NCBI GenBank assembly: GCA_037447655.1
Contig: JBBHKE010002521.1
Location: 149,501-213,500 of the forward strand
DNA: 64,000 nucleotides
Direction of reading: 5' to 3'
From: Zygnema cylindricum
Taxonomy: Eukaryota > Streptophyta > Zygnematophyceae > Zygnematales > Zygnemataceae
Positions 22,064 through 32,830 of the stretch are shown in pieces. The notes below the pieces were generated by a model. That model ran no database searches. It was not told the DNA's origin and worked only from the letters and a program-made list of their open reading frames with translations. The first letter of the stretch is position 1. Every line of letters starts with the position of its first letter. Made by a program: the position numbers and the translations under genes.

Positions 22064-25000
22064 TCACTCTAAATACTCGCTAACAATAACACTTGGTTCA
22101 GTCTCTTCTCCCTCTAACTTCTGCCGAAACTCCATTGGAGTTAAACATCCTTTTGCCCCCCGCATTCCGTACTCATCTAACATGTTTCCAATGGCCTCTT
22201 TTTGAGTCAATTTTATTATTTTCTTATTTCTGTCCCTCTCTACTTGGATACCCAAAATATATTTTGCCTCACCAAGGTCTTTCATCTCGAACCGTGAGTT
22301 TAGAGCATTTTTGATTTTGTTAACTTCAGCCATTGATTTGCTAATTAATAGAAAATCACCTACATATACTGCTATATACACTATCCCATTTTCACCCTTT
22401 AGAACTTAGACAGAGTGAACAGAACTTATCCTTTGAAATCGTAGACTAGTTAAGAATTCATCAAGCTTTATATTCCACTGTTTGGGGACCTATTTTAGGG
22501 AGTACAAAGATTTTAGCAACTTGCATACTAAGTGCTCTTTTCCTGGTTCCACATAATTTTCAGGCTGTTGCATATAAATTGTCTCTTCTAGTTCTTCGTG
22601 CAAAAAGGCCGTTTTTACATCCATCTGATGAATTTCCATATCTTCTATAGCAGCTAGGGACAACAAAATCCAAATTGTTGGAAATCTTACAACCGGAGAA
22701 AATGTTTCTTCAAAATCGATTCCTTCCTTTTTATTATACCCCTTTGCCACAAGTCTGGCCTTATAACGTTCAATGGTGTTATTGGGATTTAAATTCCCTT
22801 TGAATTCCCATTTGCTGCCGATCGCTTTTCGGTCCGGTGGAAGGTCCACAAGCTCCCCTGTTTGAGCCTCCATGATGGACTTTATTTCGTCGTTTGCTGC
22901 CTCGATCCACTGATTCCGTTTTGGTAATGAGAAGGCCTCCTAAATGGTCAAAGGCTCCTTGAGGCTGCCGAGTAGGCAAACTGAGAGCTTGCTTGCAGCC
23001 AGCTACTTGATCTTCTTCCCCTCGGAAATTCTGAGGCTGAGATCGTCGAATGCCGCGCATTGCGCTGATTGCGCTAGTTGCTCTTCGTGTGTATTGACTG
23101 TTGGCGGTCCGGTAGGAACTGAACTGGATAAGGAATTAGGAGAGAGTCTGACTCTGGAGTCATTACCCGAGAATGTTGCACCTGCGGGACAACTTTTTGC
23201 ATGCAATCTAAGGTGACATACTCCTGTACTTTTTGTTGCTTTTGCTGCTCTGTCATTTGAAATACATCCATGGAGTCTAGTTCATCTTTAACAATGATGT
23301 TCCTTGCTACAACTATTTTTTGCCTCTGAAACTCAAAGACTATATAACCTTATGAGTGATCGTCATATCCTAACAGAATACCCGATAATCCCTTCGGTTC
23401 CATTTTTCATCTATTTGTAGATGTATCCAATATAAAGCATTGACTACCAAATACCTTAAAATGGCTAACATTTGGTTTGCTACCTGTCTAGATCTCGTAA
23501 AGAGTTGTTTCTACTGATCTTGATCTTATCCTATTCTTAAAATAAATCGCACAATTTAGAGCCTCAGCCTAGATTTTCGGATCCACATTTTTATATGCGA
23601 GCATCGACCTAGAGCTCTCCGTGAGAGTTCTATTCAATCTTTCCGACACCCCATTTTGTTTCGCTGAATATGGAACAGTCAATAGATGACTAATGCCTTC
23701 CTCGAGTAAAAAGGTTTCACATTCTTTCGATGTATATTCACCACCATTGTCCGATCTGAGCTGCAAAATAGGTGAATTATGAAGTTTTTCAGCCCATGAT
23801 TTATTGTAATTGAAATGACCAAACACTTCATTCTTCTCCTTCATGAAGTAAACTTTTGTAAACCTGGAGAAATCATCTGTGAAGGTGACCATATATTTCA
23901 TCCCCCCAACAGATGGAACCTTTGCCGGACGAAAGACATCCGAATGAATTTGTTGCAACAGTTTCGTTCACCGATGCTCAGACTCTTTAGGAAATGGCAA
24001 TCTGTGGATTTTGCTTAAAGAGCAACCATCACACGTTTTGACCGGCTCATCTGTGATTAATACACCCTCTATTATTCCAGCAAGAACCATTTTCCTTAAA
24101 CTATCATAGTTTACATGGCCTAATCTTTTATGCCACAACTCATCTAAGTGCAAAACACCGGAGTACAAAACATCATTCTCCTTGGTATTAGCCATATCCA
24201 TCGATACATCTTGCTACTATCTCTAGTACCTGTAACCACAACCTTGCCATTTTTGCTAACAACCTGCAGACCATTTTTAAAATTAGCCTCAAAGCCTTTA
24301 CTCTCTACCAAAGACATAGAAAACATATTTTTCTTAAAGTCAGGCACAAATAACACATTGTGAAGAGTTTGTTCAATTGCTTTTCCTTCTACATCAACTA
24401 GCAAGGACACATCACCCATAGCAAAAGTTTGGACACTCATTCCACAGGCATAATATATATTTTTCTCTAGCGTCGCTTTCAGATTGTTGAATATGGCCTT
24501 GTTCCAACACATGTGGGCTGACGCTCCTATATCCATTATCCATCCATGGTCCTTTGCGCCCTCCATTGCTGCCGCCATAGCGAATAGATCCTTTTCGTCC
24601 TCCACAGAAAATGTCAGAGTCTTGTCCTACAGTGATAAAGAAGCTGAAAACAGTGCATTTCCACGAGGAGTAAGCCTCGTGAAGCTTTTGTAAAACTGAC
24701 TTTGTTGCCATACCGGCCTGTATAAACCTGTATCGTTGGCTTGTTTAAGTTTATGACAGAATTTGTATCCATGACCTCTCTCACTACAATAAAAACATGC
24801 ATTGTTTGATTGTCTATTTCCACCCTGATTAAATTGTCGCAACTAGTTAAACTGATGATGTTGCTGATTAAGTTGACCTTTCCTCCCAATGTCTGAATTA
24901 AAAGCCTCTACTTGCTCAACATTGAGAATACTAGATTTAGCATCCCCCTCTAGTATAATATTGATGGCTAACTGTAAAGTCTAGCTAGCTTTATCTTTCC

Positions 25001-25567
25001 GTTTGAGCATGTCAGATGCTCCTTTCATACTACGAAGGAGACCCCTCATGAGCTTTGCTGTCTGTTGAAACACAGAAAACACCCCACCTCCACAAGCATG
25101 TGCATTTACAAGGAAAAGAAATTTGTTAGAATATTCAGCCATTGTACCGCTAGTGTACTTATAGTCCCAAATTTTCAAGCCAATAGAAGCTCTTCTTTGA
25201 CATTAGCCTTTTCATAATCACTTTAAAGGGATTTCAAGATATCAATTGTTTTTTTCATTTTTATCCGAGATATAGCTAAGTCCTCAGATATACAAAATTT
25301 CAAAATAGAACGAGCTTGCGTATTTTTATTAGACCATGACGGATCAGATTCATCCAGCGAACCATCCAATATTTCCAAAAGATTGACATTCTCAAAATGT
25401 GTCTCCACCATATCCGCCCAGTAAACATACTTATCCCCGAAAAAGATAAGAATTCTCGATGATAGGCCCATAACCTGTTGTTTTAAAACCACCGATGCAG
25501 TTCTACAACCACTGATGCAGGTGGAGAAGCAGCAGTAGTAGTAGAAGTAGACATGATACACTCTCAT
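22064..25567 (-). pseudogene. Copia family B gag-pol remnant
   Basis: Pieces in order on the minus strand: gag start region (25567-25223) with QVMGLSSRI, gag middle (25178-24981), zinc knuckle CFYCSERGHGYKFC (around 24780), protease with MDIGASAHM (24530) where the catalytic D-S/T-G is changed to D-I-G, integrase HHCC (LWHKRLGH...CDGC, 24150-24030), integrase core with HSDV, SDNGGEY and NGVSERLNR (23958-23620), linker, then RT (22873-22490 and 22381-22064) including QMDVKTAFLH and VYVGDFLLIS, where the catalytic YVDD has become YVGD. Several frameshifts and stops. Not functional. Confidence 0.88.
25465..25475 (-). promoter_or_regulatory. Primer-binding site, copia family B
   Basis: The coding strand has GGTTATGGGCC immediately after the LTR end CAACA, an 11-nt match to the complement of the initiator tRNA-Met anticodon arm. 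It encodes VMG of gag. Confidence 0.7.
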
Positions 25568-26212
25568 AAGCTATCAAGAATCCTACCAAACAGCTATTCT
25601 TCAATGCTCACCAATTCTTATACAAGCATCCAAACCTCACAAAACTCTATCAGAATATAAAGTAGCATAAAAACTAACAACTCCCAAAGTTTCAGCACAA
25701 TTGACCAGACAACACTCAAGATATAATACTCATAAGTACCCAAAAACTGTTTGCAGTTTCACTACTTAGAAGTCTGGATACATAATATGTTTTGAGTCGT
25801 AAGTCTTATACTTGTGTTGAACTGGCAACACCAATGTACTTGAGAGGTTCGTCAAACCACCAAGCTACCACTAATCTCTCAAGCTACCACTGAGCTATCA
25901 CAAGGCTACCACTGAGCTATCACTAAGCTACCACTGAGTTACCCACTAAGTTACCGCTGAGTTACCCACTAAGTTGACTAGAATCGTATCTATCGCAGTT
26001 GCTCTATCATGTACAGAATCACATTAAGAATATAAGACACTGCGTTGTCCTTACGGACCATATCAAATATAATCGTGGTTTCGTTGTCCTGTCTGTGTAG
26101 CTTCGTTGCTGCGCTGCTCTGTTATCGCGCTGCTGCGCTGCTCTGCTGTATAGCAGTTGCGCAGGTGCGATGCTGCGCTGCTCTGAGACTAAAAGTTTTC
26201 TAAAAGACAACA
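25476..26212 (-). repeat. 5' LTR of copia family B
   Basis: Bounded on the plus strand by TGTTG (25476) and GACAACA (26212). It contains short internal tandem repeats: AGCTACCACTGAG-type units at 25856-25980 and GCTGCGCTGCTCTG units at 26105-26190. The outer half is repeated at 30661-31171. The gag frame begins inside it. A matching 3' LTR is absent. Confidence 0.65.
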
Positions 26213-27335
26213 ACAGTTTGTGTAAGTTAGGAAACAATTCTTGTTATCGTTAACAATTTGTGTAAGTTAGGTAACCATTCTTCATATCGCTAACAGTGTG
26301 TGTAATTTAGCTACCAATTCCTGTTAGCGCTATCTGTTTTTGTAATTTAGGTAACAATTTCTGTTAGCTAATAATTTGTGTATGTTAGATAACAATTCCT
26401 GTTAGCGCTAACAGTTTGTGTAAGTTAGGTATCAATTCCTCTTATCGCTAACAATTTGTGTAAGTTAGGTAACCATTCTTGTTAGCGCTAACAGCTTGTG
26501 TAAGTTAGATAACAATTAATGTGAGCGCGAACTGTTTGTGTAAATTAGGTATCAATTACCGTTATCGCTAACAATTTGTGTAATTTAGGTAACAATACTT
26601 GTTATCGCTAACAGTTTGTGTAATTAAGGTAACAATTCTTGTTATCGCTAATAGTTTGTGTAAGTTAGATATCAACTCCTATTAGAGCTAACAGTTTGTG
26701 TAATTTAGATAACAATTCTTGTTATCGCTTACACTTTGTGTAATTTAGATAACAATTCTTGTTATCGCTAACAGTTTGTGTAATTTAGGAAACAATTCTT
26801 ATAATCACTTACAATTTCTTTAAGTTAGGTAACATTTCCTGTTATCGCTAACTGCTTATGTAATTTAGATAACAATATTTGTTATCGCTAACAGTTTGTG
26901 TAAGTTAGGTAACAATTCCTGTTAGCGCTAACAATTTGTGTAAGTTAGGTAACAATTCTTGTTATCGCTAACTAATGTGTAATTCAAGTCACAATTCTTG
27001 TTATCGCTAACAATTTGTGTAATTTAGATAACAATTTCTGTTAGCGCTGACTATTTTTGTAATTTAGGTAACAATTCCTGTTATCGCTAACTGTTTGTGT
27101 AATTTAGATAACAATTATTGTTATCGCTGATAGTTCGTGTAAGTTTGATATCAACTTTCTATTAACGCTAACAGTTTGTGTTATTTAGATAACAATTCTT
27201 GTTTTCGCTAACAGTTTGTGTAATTTAGATAACAATTCCTGTTATCACTAACAATTTGTGTAATTTAGGTAACAATTCTTGTTATCGCTAACAGTTTCTG
27301 TAAGTTAGGTAACAATTCATGTTATCGCTAACTGT
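26213..27335. repeat. 40-bp satellite array 1
   Basis: About 28 tandem copies of a 40-bp AT-rich unit resembling GTTATCGCTAACAGTTTGTG plus TAATTTAGGTAACAATTCTT, with point variants. It abuts the end of the family-B LTR directly. Confidence 0.93.
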
Positions 27336-27784
27336 TGTTCTTTGGTCTAAAATAGACCGCAGAAGCCACCCAAACTATCATGGAAATAGCTAAGCAAAGT
27401 TAGGCCTATGAATAATCATATTAAAATGTGCACCCTCCCAATGCATACACAAACGCAACAAAATGTATACTCAGATGTATTAACAATCCGTACATAGACG
27501 GAACAAAATGCATACACAGATGCATTAAATAACAACTAGGGTTTTATGGAATAATCAACATAAATATACCCTATGACAACAACTAAGGTTTGATGGAATA
27601 ATCAACATAAAGAAACCTTAGGACAAATGCATTAACAATACATAACAAACAAGCATATAAATAATAACACATGAATTCATCACACATAAACAAATGTATA
27701 ATCAAGTAATCAATTTATCACTCAAAGTGCATGACCTAATCGACAACCCTAAAATACTACATCTTTGGTCCCCACTTTACTGAC
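27336..27784. other. Spacer with a 48-bp tandem duplication
   Basis: Positions 27531-27625 hold two related 48-bp units (AACAACTAGGGTTTTATGG and AACAACTAAGGTTTGATGG). The rest has ATGCAT/ACACA-rich short repeats. No gene. Confidence 0.55.
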
Positions 27785-28966
27785 TGTTGTTTTTGAAATG
27801 TTAGTGTCGTACTTACGCCACATTTTGTGCGCACGCGACGGTTCGTGCGTAGATTATTACCGAAAATAATGTGGTGGTACAAATGGAGGTTCGAATGGAT
27901 TTGTGGATTGGGGGAGTAATTGTACGATTGAAATTAAATGGAGTAATTGAGTGGCTCGGAATACTTTTGCTAATGGACGGCAGATCGCGAAGCGATCCGA
28001 TGTGAAATTTACGAAATGTTGAATATGTACGCCGCCGGTACGGAGCGTCTTATTTGGACAAGTGTACTTTATTTGCGAGAGGCGTATTTATTGCAAAGGA
28101 CGCAAGTTCGGTATGGAAAAGATTTTGAAGGTACGGTGTAATTTCGGCAAGTGGTCCGTGGTACATTTGGAGGGCGGACGGCGTCTACCGATATTTTTCA
28201 AGGAATCGCAATTTTGATGACGTGGTATCAAGTGAACCGTACGTATGTGATGTCGGTTCACTACGTGGTTTCGTCCACAAGTGAATAATCAAGTTGATAC
28301 TCAGTACGTGGATTTTATGGATGCGTCCGTGTAAATATTTGGATTTAACATTGTTTTGTCTTTTTGTGCATTAATTATTAGTGTAGAATTACATTTTCTG
28401 ACATACCTTGAATTATTCAGGTATACTCACATTAAATTAGGTAGATGGTAAATTACGTACGGCTGGTATGCCTCCGTACATTTAGTAGTAAGCCTGAGTG
28501 TATATATTGTAGAACTTAGTCATTTCAGAACATAGGAACTTTTTGGACCAAAAACTGTTTATGGTTATTTTTGGTAATTTTATCTGAGGATTACTCTCAG
28601 ATCTATTGGCGGAATCATCTGAAATTCTGCATGTGTGTTCCTCTTTATATTTTTAATATTTTCACAGATTTTCAGGCCTATTGTGTGCCTGGTCTGTTTT
28701 TACTTCATTGTGAAGCTGGCCGGTTTATCAAAGTTCTGGCAGACTGTTTTTCTGCAACTTTGACCAGATGATGTGATCACTCTGTTTATTATTTTTATCT
28801 GAAACTTTGTGAGGTTATTTTTTAGCTTAGAAAATATTTGTGTTTGTAGTTTCAGCTTGTTTTGATATTTTTGTAGAATTCTGTGTTGATTCAAAGTAGG
28901 CTGTTTTTGGGTAGTCTGTGGTGCTTCCGAGGGTAAATCCATGGCTGAAAATAGCTATGGACAACA
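27785..28966 (+). repeat. 5' LTR of family C (1182 bp) ending in a gag start
   Basis: The last 26 bases begin with ATG at 28941 and encode MAENSYGQ, ending CAACA, the same arrangement as in family A where gag starts in the LTR. The primer-binding site expected after it is missing: the next bases (GATATAAATTT) belong to the inverted RT fragment. Confidence 0.6.
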
Positions 28967-29390
28967 GATATAAATTTCTTCTTCCAATTCTCCATTTAGA
29001 AAAGCGGTTTCAACATCCATTTGGTGGATATGCTTCCTCTTAGCAGCAGCAATTGAAATAATCATCCTTAAACTATCAAATTTAACTACAGGTGCATATG
29101 TTTCTGTGTAGTCTATACCTTCTTTCTGCTGAAAACCTTTACCAACTAATCTTGCCTTATATGATAACTTCACCAGATGCACCTGTCTTAGTCTTAAATA
29201 CCCATTTACAATCAATAGCTTTCTATCCCTCCGGTAAAACTACTTTTTCAAATGTTCCATTATCAATAATAGACTTAAGCTCTTTTTCAAAAGCTGGTTT
29301 CCACTTTTCATTCCAATCACTTGATGCAACAGCTTCTGAATAGGACTTAGGATCCCCATTCAGAGGCTCACTCAAAAATATTTGAATATA
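28955..29390 (-). pseudogene. Inverted copia RT fragment inside family C
   Basis: Minus-strand translation contains SDWNEKWKPAFEKELKSI, CKWVFKTKTG, YKARLVGKGFQQKEGIDY, ETYAPVVKF and HQMDVETAFLNGELEEEIYI, the N-terminal part of a copia RT. It has an in-frame stop near 29224. The lineage differs from families A and B. It replaces the expected 5' UTR and gag start of family C. Confidence 0.8.
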
Positions 29391-30300
29391 AATATGCTAG
29401 AGGTAGCATGTTAAAATATTGCCTTAGTTTGCAAAGATTATTTGCAGAAAATGATATTGCAGGAGGAAACTTTACAAATGTTCAAAAGGGTCTCTTGTTA
29501 ATGAAAGGATTACCTAAGGATTATAGGTGTGCGTTTGATTGATTAAACCAAGTTGATAAAAAGGATTGGAACTTACCATTTGCAATCAGATTTGTTTTGG
29601 ATGTAGAAGGTGATAAAGAGGTTTTAAAAGATAGGGTGAAATTTGAAGGTGTTAGATCACAGTTTCAGAAAAATAGAAAAGTTATAAATCAGAAAATTGT
29701 TTTTACTGTAATGATTTAGGACATACTTTAAGAGTATGTCCATTATATAAAAGTGCATGTGTTACAAGGAATTTAAAAAACGGATGGGATGACAATCGAG
29801 TTAGACCCACTACACGAAGGGATACACTTCTAGTCAATGAATTTGTATACTTGCCGACTGTTATTTTTCTAAAAATGGAAAATGAGGAAGTAAAGGAAAC
29901 ATTTGCTGTCACCGAAAATAGTGTGGAGAAAGTGGTGACAGAAAAGGATTCCGTTTCTGACAATTTTTCCGACGACAGATTGGTGAGTGATAAAGATTTA
30001 CAGGAAGAAGAGGTTAATGTAGTGAGGATAGCTGGAGAGAGTGAAGGTCAATTGGAAGTCGAAACCGAAAATAATTTGCATGAGGAATTTACTCTACTTA
30101 AAGAGGGAAAGAGAAAAAGTGTTCAAAAAATTGAAGTAGGAGAGGAAGTTTATATTATTGGAAAAGAAAACAAAAGTTCAAAAATTGAGAAAACACCAAA
30201 ATTTATTAAGAAAACAAAGAAAAAAAGTAGAAGTAAAAGGATAAACCGTAGAAGAAAACATGTTCAAAAAATGGTCAAAAGAAAGCATCGTGAAAAATAA
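29370..30300 (+). pseudogene. Gag remnant of family C with charged C-terminal tail
   Basis: Frames from 29375 encode FEYKYARGSMLKYCLSLQRL, LLLMKGLPKDYR and a zinc knuckle CFYCNDLGHTLRVC (near 29700-29740), matching copia gag. After a frameshift the 149-codon frame at 29851-30300 continues as an acidic segment (Glu/Asp/Val-rich, residues 10-90) ending in a strongly basic Lys/Arg tail (residues about 115-149). No protease motif follows; the frame stops at 30298-30300. A basic tail could bind RNA, but that is inference. Confidence 0.65.
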
Positions 30301-30583
30301 TTTTAGGGAAGTAATTATCTTTTACATTTAGTAATCTTTTTGAGGAATTTCCGATTTAAAACTTTGAATTTTGAAATTGTGTGAGAAGGAAAGTTTTTAA
30401 CTTGAAGACCTAGAAAGAGGTAGTGGAAGCAATGGTGTGTTTAGGAAGGAAGGATTTTGGAAGACATGGCAGCAGGCAAATGAAGCAGTGGTGACGTCAG
30501 CGGAAGCAGTGGTGATATTTGAACAAAAGGTACAGTTTCATTTGACACGCGGCATACTTTATTATGGGTGCACGAAACTAAAA

Positions 30584-30594
30584 TTTCGGGGGAG
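30584..30594 (+). promoter_or_regulatory. Polypurine tract of family C
   Basis: TTTCGGGGGAG directly precedes the second TGTTGTTTTTGAAATG LTR start. Confidence 0.6.
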
Positions 30595-30660
30595 TGTTGT
30601 TTTTGAAATGTTAGTTTCGTACTTACGCCACATTTTGTGCGCACGCGACGGTTTGACGCG

Positions 30661-31171
30661 AGTACAATAGACCCGACAACATTCAAGATATAATACTCAG
30701 ATGTTTCCCAAAAACTGTTTGCAGTTTTACTACTTGGAAGTCTAGATACATAATATATTCTCAGTCCTAAGTGTTATACTTGTGTTGAACTGGCAACAAT
30801 AGTGTACTTGGGAGGTACGTCAAACCACCAAGCTACCACTAATCTGTCAAGCTACCATTGAGCTATCACTAAGCTACCATTGAGTTACCCACTAAGTTAC
30901 CACTAAGTTACCCACTAAGTTTACTAGAATCGTATCTATCGCAGATACTCTATCCTGTACAAAATCACATTAAGAATATCAGACGCTGTTCTGTTGGTAC
31001 GGACCATATCAAATATAATCGTGGTTGCGTTCTCCTGTCTGTGTTGCAGCTTCGCTACAATGCGGCTCTGCTGCTGCGCTGCTCTGCTGTAAAGCAACTA
31101 CGCTGCTCTGCTTGTATAGCAGTTGCGCTCCTGCGCTGCTCTAAGAATGAAAGCTTTCAAAAAAGACAACA
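30661..31171 (-). repeat. Family-B LTR fragment, second copy
   Basis: Matches 25686-26212 block by block (CAAGATATAATACTCA, CAAAAACTGTTTGCAGTTT, TTGTGTTGAACTGGCAACA, the AGCTACCACT units and the GCTGCGCTGCTCTG units) and ends in the same GACAACA. Confidence 0.8.
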
Positions 31172-32782
31172 TTGCTAACTATTTGTGTAACTTAGGAAAC
31201 AATTCCTATTAGCACTAACAGTTTGTGTAATTTAGATAACAATTCCCGTTATCGCTAACAGTTTGTGTAATTTAGGTAACAATTCTTGTTATCGTTATTT
31301 GTTTGTGTAATTTAGGTAATAGTTCATGTTATCGCTAACAGTTTGTGTAATTTAGGTAACAATTCTTGTTATCGCTAATTGTTTTTGTAATTTAGGTAAC
31401 AGTTCTTGTTATCACTATCTTTTTGTTTTATTTAGGTTCAATTCTTGTTATCGCTAACTCTTTGTGTAATTTACATAACAATTCCTTTTATCCCAAACAG
31501 TTTTTGTAATTTAGATAACAATTCTTTTTAGCGCTAACAGTTTTTGTAATTTAGGTAACAATTCTTGTTATTGTTAATTGTTTGTGTAATTTAGGTATCA
31601 ATCCTTGTTATCGCTAATAATTTGTGTAATTTAGATAATAATTCCTGTTATCGCTAAATGATTTTGTAATTTAGGTAATAATTCTTATTATCGCAAACAG
31701 ATTGTGTAATTAAGGTAACAATTCCTGTTATCGCTAACAGTTTCTGTAAGTTAGGTAATAATCATTGTTAGCGCAGATAGTTTGTGTAATTTAGGTAACA
31801 ATTGTTGTTATCCCTAACTGTTTGTGTAATTCAGGTAACAATTGTTGTTATCGCTAACTGTTTGTGTAAATTAGGTAACAATTCCTGTTATCACTAACTA
31901 TTTGTGTAATTTAGTTAACAATTCTTCTTATCGCTAACTGTTTGTGTAATTTGGGTAACAATTATTGTTATCGCTAACAGTTTGTGTAATTTAGATAACA
32001 ATTATTGTTAGCGCTAACTATTTTTGTAATTTAGGTAACAATTCTTGTTATTGCTAAGAGTTTGTGTAATTTAGATAATCATTTGTGTTAGAAATAACAG
32101 TTTGTGTAAGTTAGGTAACAATTCCTTTTAACACTAACTGTTTGTGTAATTTTGGTTCCAATTCTTGTTAGAGCAAATAGTTTGTGAAAGTTAGGTAACC
32201 ATTCTTGTTAGCGCTAACTTTTTTTGTAATTTAGGTGTCGATTCATGTTATCGCTAACAGTTTGTGTAATTTAGATAACAATATCTGTTAGTGCTAACAG
32301 TTTGTGTATTTTAGGTAACAATTCTTGTTATCGCTATTTGTTTGTGTAATTTAGGTAACAATTCTTGTTAGTGCTAGCAGTTTCTGTAATTTAGGTAACA
32401 ATTCTTGTTATCGCTAACTGTTTGTGTAATTTAGGTAACAATTCTTGTTACCGCTAACTTTTTGTGTAATTTAGGCAACAATTCTTGTTATTGCTAACTC
32501 TTTGTGTAATTTAGATAACAATTCGTGTTATCCCAAACAGTTTGTGTAGTTTAGGTAACAATTCTTGTTATCGCAAACTATTTTCTCTAATTTAGGTAAT
32601 AATTCTTCTTATAGCTAACCGTTTGTGTAATTTAGATAACAATTATTGTTAGCGCTAAATTTTTCAGTAATTTAGGTATCAATTTTTGTTATCGCTAACT
32701 GTTTTTGTAATTTAGGTAACAATTCTTGTTATCCCTATTTGTTTTTGTAATTTAGGTAACAATTCTTATTATCGCAAACAGA
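31172..32782. repeat. 40-bp satellite array 2
   Basis: About 40 copies of the same 40-bp unit as array 1. It starts at a different phase of the unit, immediately after the family-B LTR end, and stops at the LTR tail of family C. Confidence 0.93.
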
Positions 32783-32830
32783 TTATGCTTCCTAGGGTGA
32801 ATCCATGGCTAGAAATGGCTATGGACAACA

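Larger units (their letters stand above)
22064..26212 (-). mobile_element. Truncated copia retrotransposon, family B
   Basis: Minus-strand 5' LTR (25476-26212), primer-binding site, gag, protease, integrase and the first half of RT. The 3' part (rest of RT, RNase H, 3' LTR) is missing after 22064. The coding sequence is broken by multiple stops and frameshifts. A closely related copy in plus orientation lies at 59808-61411. Confidence 0.85.
27785..32830 (+). mobile_element. Rearranged gag-only copia-like element (family C)
   Basis: 5' LTR at 27785-28966 starts TGTTGTTTTTGAAATG and ends GGACAACA. A second LTR start with the same bases occurs at 30595 directly after a purine tract, and the LTR end reappears at 32786-32830. 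The 3' LTR is therefore split by a block (about 30655-32785) made of a family-B LTR fragment plus satellite array 2. Only about 1.6 kb separates the LTRs, holding a gag remnant and a foreign inverted RT fragment but no own protease, integrase or RT, so the element looks non-autonomous. Confidence 0.6.

Noticed and set aside
26213-32782. Possible CRISPR array, because of regular 40-bp repeats
   Set aside because: Units are contiguous without unique spacers, diverged, and in a eukaryotic repeat context with no cas genes. It is a satellite.
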